A DNA stretch of 36,072 nucleotides, taken from assembly GCA_017415485.1 (NCBI GenBank), contig JAFQGP010000130.1, positions 1 to 36,072 of the forward strand, given 5' to 3'. Source of the stretch: Clostridia bacterium. Lineage in GTDB: Bacteria > Bacillota > Clostridia > Oscillospirales > CAG-272. This document shows positions 31,112 through 36,072 of the stretch, piece by piece. The notes beneath the pieces are model-generated. The model had not been told where the DNA came from. It saw only the letters and a list, made by a program, of their open reading frames with translations, and made no database searches. Numbering within the stretch: position 1 is the stretch's first letter; each line of letters begins with the position of its first letter. The translations under genes and the position numbers were made by a program.

Positions 31112-31990
31112 ATGCAGGAAAAATTCAAGGGTATTTTTACCGCGCTTCTGACTCCGTTTGATGAGAATAACAAGATCAATGAAAAGGCTCTCGAGGCTCT
31201 TGTCAAGCACAACGTAAATATGGGTGCGGACGGCTTTTACGTCTGCGGAAGCACCGCTGAGGCATTCCTTCTCACCACCGAGGAGCGCAAGCAGGTCATG
31301 GAGATCGTCAAGGCGACGGCTCCCGAAAAGACTTTGATCGCGCATATCGGCTCGATCTCCGAGGACGAGGCGCACACTCTTGCCGATCACGCAAATGCCC
31401 TCGGCTACGATGCTATTTCATCAGTTGCGCCCTTCTATTACAAGTTCAGCTTTAACGAGATCAAGGATTATTATTTCCGACTTGCGGAAGGCTCGTCGAT
31501 CCCGATGCTCGTTTACCATTTCCCCGCGTTCTCGGGCGTAAATATGGGTATCTCGGAGATGGCAAAATTCCTCTCGGACGATAAGTTCGTTGGACTCAAA
31601 TTCACCTCGAACGACTTCTTTATGCTCGAGCAATGCAAAGCGGCGTTCCCCGACAAGGTCGTTTACAACGGCTTTGACGAGATGTTCCTTTGCGGCCTTT
31701 CGATGGGCGCGGACGGCGGCGTCGGAAGTACTTATAACTTTATGGCGGATAAGTTCGTCAAGATCCGCGCTCTCTTTGCCGAAAGCAAGATCGCCGAGGC
31801 GCAAGAGCTTCAGAAGGAAGTCAACCGCATCATCGCGATCCTCTGCAAGGTCGGCGTAATGCAGGCGGAGAAGGAAGTTCTCAATCAGATCGGAATGAAC
31901 TTCGGCACCTGCCGCAAACCTTTCTCGGTTCCCACAGACGAGGAAAAGGCGCTGATTGCGAAGGAAATCGTGCCTTATATTTATAAGTAA
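31112..31990 (+). CDS. nanA: N-acetylneuraminate lyase-like class I aldolase
   Basis: 292 residues from ATG 31112 (GAGGT 5-6 bases upstream), 8 bases after the sialidase stop. DapA/NanA TIM barrel: GSTAEAFLLTTEERK (about 46-60, the pyruvate carboxylate loop), Tyr135 in MLVYHFPAFSGV and Schiff-base Lys163 in GLKFTSNDF; YNGFDEMFLCG is typical of NanA. Escherichia coli NanA has Tyr137 and Lys165, a close match in position. It splits N-acetylneuraminate to N-acetylmannosamine and pyruvate in the cytoplasm. Context with sialidase supports this over dihydrodipicolinate synthase. No nanE, nanK or transporter is in the window. Confidence 0.9.
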   Translation: MQEKFKGIFTALLTPFDENNKINEKALEALVKHNVNMGADGFYVCGSTAEAFLLTTEERKQVMEIVKATAPEKTLIAHIGSISEDEAHTLADHANALGYDAISSVAPFYYKFSFNEIKDYYFRLAEGSSIPMLVYHFPAFSGVNMGISEMAKFLSDDKFVGLKFTSNDFFMLEQCKAAFPDKVVYNGFDEMFLCGLSMGADGGVGSTYNFMADKFVKIRALFAESKIAEAQELQKEVNRIIAILCKVGVMQAEKEVLNQIGMNFGTCRKPFSVPTDEEKALIAKEIVPYIYK

Positions 31991-31998
31991 CAAAAAAC

Positions 31999-32031
31999 GG
32001 AAGAGGTCTGCGGATCTCTTCCTTGTTTTTT
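31999..32031 (+). terminator. Terminator of the esterase-sialidase-lyase operon
   Basis: A 7-bp stem GGAAGAG / CTCTTCC (31999-32005 with 32016-32022) with 10-base loop, followed by TTGTTTTTT, 9 bases after the nanA-like stop. Confidence 0.8.
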
Positions 32032-32040
32032 ACAATGCTA

Positions 32041-32069
32041 TTGACATTAAACCAATATCGTGCTATAAT
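32041..32069 (+). promoter_or_regulatory. Consensus promoter of the type I toxin mRNA
   Basis: TTGACA (32041-32046), 17 bases, TATAAT (32064-32069). Transcription would start near 32076, giving a structured 5' leader of about 100 bases. Confidence 0.88.
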
Positions 32070-32149
32070 TAGTTCGGCGAAAGCCCTTAGAGACACCATT
32101 TCGGTGGCGGTTGCTTCCTTTCATTCGGAGGAAGTGTCATCTTTTTGCC

Positions 32150-32167
32150 TTCCTCCGCAAGGAGGGA
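32150..32167 (+). promoter_or_regulatory. Hairpin sequestering the toxin Shine-Dalgarno
   Basis: TTCCTCC-GCAA-GGAGGGA folds as a 7-bp stem (one G-U) with a GNRA tetraloop. It locks most of the GGAGGGAGGT ribosome site that sits 6 bases before the toxin ATG. A second stem, CTTCCT/AGGAAG, lies just upstream in the leader. Such masking of the ribosome site is usual in type I toxin mRNAs. Confidence 0.75.
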
Positions 32168-32176
32168 GGTGGTATT

Positions 32177-32263
32177 ATGGAGTACGTAACGTGGGATGAT
32201 CTTATCAAGATCGCTATGCTTATTATTGCCATTATAGCCTGTTTCAAAAACAAAAAAAGATAA
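32177..32263 (+). CDS. Type I toxin peptide, 28 aa, holin-like hydrophobic (Hol_Tox-like)
   Basis: A 28-codon frame (ATG 32177, TAA 32261) too short for usual gene callers. It reads MEYVTWDDLIKIAM, then a hydrophobic helix LIIAIIAC (with the preceding IAM, about residues 10-23) and a basic tail FKNKKR. This acidic or aromatic start, one membrane helix and Lys-rich end is the pattern of the small TxpA/BsrG and putative holin-like toxins of Firmicutes, which damage the membrane when over-made. The stop codon lies inside the stem of the terminator shared with the antisense RNA. It has its own promoter and a masked ribosome site. Toxicity is inferred, not shown. Confidence 0.85.
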   Translation: MEYVTWDDLIKIAMLIIAIIACFKNKKR

Positions 32264-32339
32264 CCGCCCAAGCTACCAACCTTAGCGGTTATCTTTTTAA
32301 CTAACTAGGAGAGGTTGCAACCGTCATCGGTGTCCCTCT
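32250..32339 (-). ncRNA. Antisense RNA, likely type I antitoxin
   Basis: About 90 bases, from a predicted start 6-7 bases downstream of the minus promoter at 32346-32374 to the shared terminator. It has no useful ORF. It is antisense to the 3' end of the toxin mRNA, including the stop codon (about 49 bases overlap, more if the toxin mRNA runs to 32385). Its 5' part, GAGGGACACCGATGACGGTT then GCAACCTC, also carries short complements to the toxin leader: CACCGA to TCGGTG and GCAACC to GGTTGC. Convergent genes with a shared terminator match the txpA/RatA and Fst/RNAII layouts. Confidence 0.8.
32254..32298. terminator. Bidirectional terminator shared by toxin mRNA and antisense RNA
   Basis: A perfect 12-bp stem AAAGATAACCGC / GCGGTTATCTTT (32256-32267 with 32285-32296), extended by A-T pairs to 32254 and 32298. 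Plus strand Ts end at 32298; on the minus strand it is followed by a run of Ts from 32258 down, then GTTTTTG. It contains the toxin stop codon. Confidence 0.85.
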
Positions 32340-32345
32340 GCTATT

Positions 32346-32374
32346 ATTATATACCATTTCTCTTGCTTTGTCAA
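32346..32374 (-). promoter_or_regulatory. Consensus promoter of the antisense RNA
   Basis: Minus strand TTGACA (32374-32369), 17 bases, TATAAT (32351-32346). It is as strong by consensus as the toxin promoter. Its -35 lies within the plus-strand terminator stem at 32359-32378. Confidence 0.88.
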
Positions 32375-32385
32375 GAGATTTTTTT
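32359..32385 (+). terminator. Second plus-strand terminator behind the toxin
   Basis: A 7-bp stem TCTCTTG / CAAGAGA (32359-32365 with 32372-32378), 6-base loop, then seven Ts. It would stop toxin transcripts that pass the first terminator, making a long form complementary to the whole antisense RNA, and shields the convergent ceramidase-like gene. Confidence 0.7.
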
Positions 32386-32387
32386 AT

Positions 32388-33869
32388 TTAATCAAACATT
32401 TTGTTGATCTCTGTAAGGGTCTTCCTTACAAGCAGATTGCCGCCCTCGTGTCCCGCGGTGCCGCTGGAAACGTATGCGGAGTAGTGACCGCCCTTTTCGG
32501 CTTTCTCCGTCGGCAGGTAGCCCTTGCTTCCGCAGCAGAGCTGAATGAGGAAGGTCTGTGCTGCCTTGCTGCGCGAGCGGATGCGGTTGCCGTAATCAAG
32601 GAAAAGCTCGTAGGGGTTGGTCGCAAAGGCAATGTCGCCAAGGCGGAGGATGTGGATCTCGATCGGGTCGGTGTCAACCGTCTGCTGAACCTCGTATCTT
32701 GCCACGGTTCCCGCGTGGACGTGCATCGCGGCGTTATCCTTGAAGGTGAGATCGCCCGTGTGCTTCTCGAAGAATGATTTGATAGCCTCAAGCGCGCGGT
32801 CTTTTTCCTCGATAGTCACGCGGCGGAGGGGAATGTCAAGATCGATGACTTTATGCGCAAATTCTGCCTCATCGGTGTATGAATCGATCTCTTCATAAGC
32901 GTAAAGGATCTCGTCCGTGATCCTGCGAGCAGCGCGGACACAGCCCTTTTCATCGAACATCGAAGGATCTGCGCGGCGCACGGGCACGTTTTCGCGGATT
33001 ATGTTGGGGTCGTTGATCGGGCTTTCGGGCTCGACCCAACGGATCATATCGCGCGGGCACTGGTCGCCTGCGGGAGAGCAGAGAGGGAGCAGGAAGATGC
33101 CTTCGCCGAATTTTGCGCGGAGGTTCTTTTTGACGTCGCCCCAGAAATCGGCGGAAATAATGCTTCTGTGTTCAAGGATCTGTGCAGGGCAGGCGAGATT
33201 GGCAACGACACCCGTGAGCTTTTCGTTTTTGTCGGTGATGAAAAGCATCTCGATTCCGCTGTCATTTCCGCCCTCAAGCTCGGTGAAGTTCGCGAAATTC
33301 GTGTCGCCCCACATCTTCGCGCTTCCGTCGTCGTAGCAAACGCGGCGGCACATTCCGACAGCCGCGCGTCCGAATCCCGCGGCATATTTGCCGAATTTCA
33401 GGTCGTTGTAAGCAAGTAGGGCCGCCTCGGCGATCTTTTCTGCCAAAAACTCGTGAGCCGACTCGCCGTCAAGCAGGTCGCCCGAGTCGTCCTTGGCGAA
33501 CTCGTCATATCCGACGCCCTCGGGAGCGTATTTCGAGAGCACGTTAAGCGTACTTCCGTAAGAGTCATCGGCGCGCGCATAGGAAAGTGAAGTGTGCGAA
33601 TGGATCGCGCTGACGATCACCTTTTCATAGGGGAATCCTTCGATCTTTTTGAGTATATTTCTTGCGGATCGAAGCAAAGCAGAGCTGGTGCTCACGAGAT
33701 CGCAGGCGCAGAAGATGGCAATATCCTCGCCCTCGACCGCAAGCGCGGTGACCGAGATCGGATCGCGCACCTCGTCCGTGATCCTTTCATAAAACTGTCC
33801 CGCTAAATTTATCTTTTTTCCCTCGGGAATGAGCGAAACCTCGCCCCAACCGAATTTGAGTCTTGCCAT
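32388..33869 (-). CDS. Neutral ceramidase-like hydrolase (N-terminal domain), cytoplasmic
   Basis: 493 residues with GGAGGT 6-7 bases before the ATG. The order resembles the neutral/alkaline ceramidase N-terminal domain: LKFGWGEVSLIPEGKKINLA at the start, ALAVEGEDIAIFCACDLVST, then KVIVSAIHSHTSLSYA (about 86-100), where the His pair matches the zinc-binding HTH region, and FLLPLCSPAGDQCPRDMIRW (about 267-286), near the nucleophile region of ceramidases. A C-terminal VDTDPIEIHILRLGDIAFAT and NPYELFLDYGNRIR complete the fold. No signal peptide or lipobox, unlike secreted ceramidases, and the C-terminal Ig domain is missing. Ceramide may not be its substrate. It stands alone with a strong promoter. 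Confidence 0.75.
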   Translation of the reverse strand: MARLKFGWGEVSLIPEGKKINLAGQFYERITDEVRDPISVTALAVEGEDIAIFCACDLVSTSSALLRSARNILKKIEGFPYEKVIVSAIHSHTSLSYARADDSYGSTLNVLSKYAPEGVGYDEFAKDDSGDLLDGESAHEFLAEKIAEAALLAYNDLKFGKYAAGFGRAAVGMCRRVCYDDGSAKMWGDTNFANFTELEGGNDSGIEMLFITDKNEKLTGVVANLACPAQILEHRSIISADFWGDVKKNLRAKFGEGIFLLPLCSPAGDQCPRDMIRWVEPESPINDPNIIRENVPVRRADPSMFDEKGCVRAARRITDEILYAYEEIDSYTDEAEFAHKVIDLDIPLRRVTIEEKDRALEAIKSFFEKHTGDLTFKDNAAMHVHAGTVARYEVQQTVDTDPIEIHILRLGDIAFATNPYELFLDYGNRIRSRSKAAQTFLIQLCCGSKGYLPTEKAEKGGHYSAYVSSGTAGHEGGNLLVRKTLTEINKMFD

Positions 33870-33899
33870 GGCATGACCTCCGTTTGATTTATTGATTAT

Positions 33900-33928
33900 A
33901 TTATAATTGTTTTGTTCGCAATTGTCAA
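33900..33928 (-). promoter_or_regulatory. Consensus promoter of the ceramidase-like gene
   Basis: Minus strand TTGACA (33928-33923), 17 bases, TATAAT (33905-33900), 31 bases before the start codon. Confidence 0.85.
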
Positions 33929-33948
33929 GACGAAAACGGCGTGCGGAG

Positions 33949-33977
33949 TGGACTATTTTCGAAAAATATGATATAAT
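33949..33977 (+). promoter_or_regulatory. Possible promoter of the sigma-factor fusion gene
   Basis: TGGACT (33949-33954), 17 bases, TATAAT (33972-33977). The -35 is a weak match to sigma-A; autoregulation by the encoded sigma factor is possible but unsupported. Confidence 0.55.
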
Positions 33978-34047
33978 TATAAAAAAGTACCAACCTTTTC
34001 AGATTTTCGTGTCTATATGGGTGAAAGCTTTCAAGAGGTGAGGACAA

Positions 34048-35712
34048 GTGAACAGACAAGAAGCCGAAATTATTATAACTGAATATCTGAAACCAATATT
34101 CGGATTTGCGCTGAAGCGGTGCAAAAACGAGCAGGATGCGGAGGATCTTTCGCAAGAGATAGTGTTCAGGGCGTTCCGGGCACTTCTCGTCAAGGATGAT
34201 ATTGAAGATGCGGGCAAGTTTATCTGGGCGATCGCGCACAATACGCTGAGCAATTACTATCGCGATACTGCTAAAAACACCGTAGGTGTTCCGCTTGATG
34301 ATGTTGCGGAGACGCTCACCGATCCCGATGCGTTCGGCGAAGACGATGAGTTCGAGGCGATCCGCCGCCTGCAGAGCGAGATCGCATATCTTTCGAAGCT
34401 GCAGCGAAGGATCATCATTGCGTATTATTTCGAAAATCGCAAGCAGGCGGAAATAGCCAAAGAGCTCGATATTCCTCTCGGCACTGTCAAGTGGCACTTG
34501 TTTGAAGCCAAAAAAGAATTAAAAAGAGGTATGAGTACTATGAGAAAAACAAGTGAATTGAAGTTTAATCCCATAAGATTTTGCGCCGTTGGAATAAACG
34601 GCAGTTCCGGATCGAAAAGCGCAACGGATTATCTTCGTTCGGCACTTGCGCAGAATATTTGCTACTGCGTTCGCAATCGTGCCAAAAGTGTAAATGAGAT
34701 CGCGGATGATCTCGGAGTTTCACCCGTTTTTGTCGAAAGCGAGGTCGAAGCGCTCGAGGAATTCGGGCTTTTATGTTCAAGAAAAGACGGATATATTGTT
34801 AATTTCATCATCAGCGAGCCCGAGGCAGAGCTTTTGAAAATGAAGGATGAGATGTATAAGAGGGCGGCGAGCCTTTTTGCTAACGATCTTTATGACGAAT
34901 TGACTTCCTCCGGACTCTTGGATGATCCCGACATTTGGTGCGGACAAACCGACGACGCGATATCGCTTACCGAAAGCCCGCGCGGAGATCATAATTTTCT
35001 GCTATGGGCGCTGATCCCCTTTATTGCGGCACGCTCGGGTGAGGCTCTTATGGATGAAAGCATCAAATTCGAGGAGGTCGCAACCATCAGGCCCGACGGA
35101 GGACACAATATCGTCCACGCCACCGTTGTCGACGACAGTATTAAACTGCCAAAAGATTATGTCCATATGAGAAATTGGTGCGGTCCGATGTGGGGAGGCA
35201 ACAGGACTTATTGCCTTTGGCAGATCGACAGCGAGTGGAGCGACCGCGGTGAGCATCACGGATACATTCTGGCAGATGAGACCCAGCGCGTTCTTTCACT
35301 TTTCGACCGCGAGATCGAAGCCGGAGTGCTTTCAAAAGATGAGTATGCTTTTCTCTCGGAGAGGGGTTATGTCAAAACCAACGGCGATTATGAGGGGAAT
35401 TTCAAATCTGCTTGGCAGATAGTTATTCTTGCGAATAATGAGATCAAGAATAAGCTTCTGAGCGTTGGCGAAAAGCTCAAGATCAAGTATAGCGAGATAT
35501 TTGATGAAATAAAGAAACCTTACGTTGCCGCAGTTCTTGAGTCGGTACCCGCTCATATGCGAAAGGTCAAGGAGTATGAGTTGCAGTTTGTTTTCCACTC
35601 CGACGGCTGGTTCCTTCTTCATTGTATTGTTGCACTTTTGAATAACGGAAGGATGCATTCACCCACAGAAGGGCAGAGAAAAGCCCTGACCACGCTGATA
35701 TTCCCGAATTGA
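34048..35712 (+). CDS. ECF-type sigma factor fused to a winged-helix segment and long C-terminal domain
   Basis: 554 residues from a GTG (GAGGTGAGG upstream). Sigma region 2 spans about 20-75 (EQDAEDLSQEIVFRAFRAL, then WAIAHNTLSNYYRD). Sigma region 4 spans about 112-158 (YLSKLQRRIIIAYYFENRKQ, AEIAKELDIPLGTVKWHLF). An ordinary ECF factor would end here near 165. Instead a linker (ELKFNPIRF) leads to a winged-helix-like stretch (about 198-254; CVRNRAKSVNEIADDLGVSP and ALEEFGLLCSRKDGYIVNF) and 300 more residues of mixed alpha/beta with many Trp and Cys (NWCGPMWGGNRTYCLW). I see no membrane helix and no anti-sigma gene beside it. The C-terminal part may sense a ligand and gate the sigma part. A terminator follows. 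Confidence 0.88.
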   Translation: MNRQEAEIIITEYLKPIFGFALKRCKNEQDAEDLSQEIVFRAFRALLVKDDIEDAGKFIWAIAHNTLSNYYRDTAKNTVGVPLDDVAETLTDPDAFGEDDEFEAIRRLQSEIAYLSKLQRRIIIAYYFENRKQAEIAKELDIPLGTVKWHLFEAKKELKRGMSTMRKTSELKFNPIRFCAVGINGSSGSKSATDYLRSALAQNICYCVRNRAKSVNEIADDLGVSPVFVESEVEALEEFGLLCSRKDGYIVNFIISEPEAELLKMKDEMYKRAASLFANDLYDELTSSGLLDDPDIWCGQTDDAISLTESPRGDHNFLLWALIPFIAARSGEALMDESIKFEEVATIRPDGGHNIVHATVVDDSIKLPKDYVHMRNWCGPMWGGNRTYCLWQIDSEWSDRGEHHGYILADETQRVLSLFDREIEAGVLSKDEYAFLSERGYVKTNGDYEGNFKSAWQIVILANNEIKNKLLSVGEKLKIKYSEIFDEIKKPYVAAVLESVPAHMRKVKEYELQFVFHSDGWFLLHCIVALLNNGRMHSPTEGQRKALTTLIFPN

Positions 35713-35715
35713 AAA

Positions 35716-35753
35716 AAATACCGCCAAGCGAGGAATGACGCTTGGCGGTATTT
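35716..35753. terminator. Terminator after the sigma-fusion gene
   Basis: A perfect 15-bp stem AAATACCGCCAAGCG / CGCTTGGCGGTATTT (35716-35730 with 35739-35753), 8-base loop. Ts after it are few on the plus strand (TTTGTCTT) but run to seven on the minus strand, so it may work both ways. Confidence 0.75.
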
Positions 35754-35778
35754 GTCTTAGCATTTTTCGCAACTAAAT

Positions 35779-35961
35779 CACGCCGAAGGCGTGTATATCA
35801 TCCGCAACTTGTTGCGGTATGGAATCGCTGATAAGCGTATGGAATCAATACACAGTATTGTATGGTATCAAGCCTCAGAATAATGCACAAAAGCTGATGC
35901 CATACCGCTATGCGGATTCCATACACGCAAAGCGTGATTCCATACCAAGCCTGTGGCTTGG
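35779..35961. repeat. Branched hairpin array 2 (GTATGGAATC / GATTCCATAC linkers)
   Basis: About 180 bases of nested palindromes. Linker GTATGG begins at 35817, 35837 and 35860; its reverse complement CCATAC begins at 35900, 35919 and 35940. Outer with outer and middle with middle, the linkers pair over 10 bases (35817-35826 with 35936-35945; 35837-35846 with 35915-35924), and inner with inner over 11 with one G-U (35860-35870 with 35895-35905). Between them sit hairpins CGCT/AGCG (35826-35837), AATAC/GTATT (35847-35859), CCGC/GCGG (35905-35915), CACGC/GCGTG (35924-35936). Flanking ones are CACGCC/GGCGTG (35779-35793), CCGCAA/TTGCGG (35802-35817) and CCAAGCC/GGCTTGG (35945-35961). No coding content. 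Confidence 0.8.
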
Positions 35962-36021
35962 ATAAAATAAAAGCACCTCGCGAGGGTGTGTTCCAATAAG
36001 ACAGTATAATAAGTTTTGGGT

Positions 36022-36049
36022 AAACGGCATGATTCGTCATGCCGTTTTT
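36022..36049 (+). terminator. Hairpin with T-run at the right edge
   Basis: An 11-bp stem AAACGGCATGA / TCATGCCGTTT (36022-36032 with 36037-36047), TTCG tetraloop, then Ts. It could end a plus transcript or, by its A-run, a minus transcript entering from beyond the window. The stretch 35962-36021 before it contains a short CACCTCGCGAGGGTG palindrome and no gene that I can support. Confidence 0.6.
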
Positions 36050-36072
36050 CCCTTTTGAATGTCATAGAGTAA

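Noticed and set aside
35779..35961. CRISPR array
   Set aside because: There is no constant repeat with unique spacers of equal length; the repeated linker inverts halfway, and no cas gene is present.
35798..36065. Minus-strand frames of 80 and 65 aa
   Set aside because: They run through the hairpin array and terminator, so the frame is a by-product of the palindromes; no ribosome site.

Overview
The window looks like chromosomal DNA of an anaerobic, gut-type member of the Bacillota, class Clostridia (an uncultured Oscillospirales- or Christensenellales-like lineage is my best guess, by inference). Reasons: strong GGAGG Shine-Dalgarno sites, textbook sigma-A promoters with 17-bp spacers, PadR/HAAS/DUF4097 and PadR/DUF2812 modules, a YxlE/YxlF/YxlG-like ABC module, a Firmicute-type lipoprotein substrate-binding protein, and many host- or plant-glycan genes. 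I saw no rRNA, tRNA, prophage, IS transposase or CRISPR array.

Layout. Positions 1-26666 are read almost entirely on the minus strand: a heterodimeric multidrug-type ABC exporter (left gene cut by the window edge) behind an OhrR-like repressor; a two-acetyltransferase plus methyltransferase operon; a 27-bp inverted-repeat element; an orphan small-ORF transcription unit; the one-carbon operon metF-metH-transaldolase-like; PadR-HAAS-DUF4097; a YefM/ParE-type toxin-antitoxin pair; PadR-DUF2812-small membrane protein-382-aa protein; a MerR(membrane)-PLDc_N-ABC ATPase-ABC permease operon; a lipoprotein solute-binding protein with an alpha-L-rhamnosidase; a stand-alone GMP synthase ATP-pyrophosphatase; and prmC-ddl-Gfo/Idh. 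From 26859 the plus strand takes over: a tiny membrane protein with Cys-Asp repeats, then a secreted beta-helix/CE2-esterase protein, a BNR sialidase-like protein and an N-acetylneuraminate-lyase-like aldolase in one operon, which suggests use of acetylated sialoglycans.

The right end holds the most unusual material. At 32041-32385 there is a complete, unannotated type I toxin-antitoxin locus: a 28-codon hydrophobic peptide with a Shine-Dalgarno hidden in a GCAA-loop hairpin, facing a convergent antisense RNA with its own promoter and a shared bidirectional terminator. It is followed by a minus-strand ceramidase-like gene and a plus-strand ECF sigma factor fused to a winged-helix-like segment and about 300 further residues. 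Two non-coding arrays, at 22445-22626 (after guaA) and 35779-35961 (after the sigma gene), share an architecture but not a sequence: short hairpins separated by a linker that runs forward in the first half and as its reverse complement in the second half, so the whole array can fold into a spine of helices with paired side hairpins (stacked four-way junctions).

Most start codons were chosen by Shine-Dalgarno position and often differ from the longest open frame. Functions are read from motifs by eye; no database search was run.
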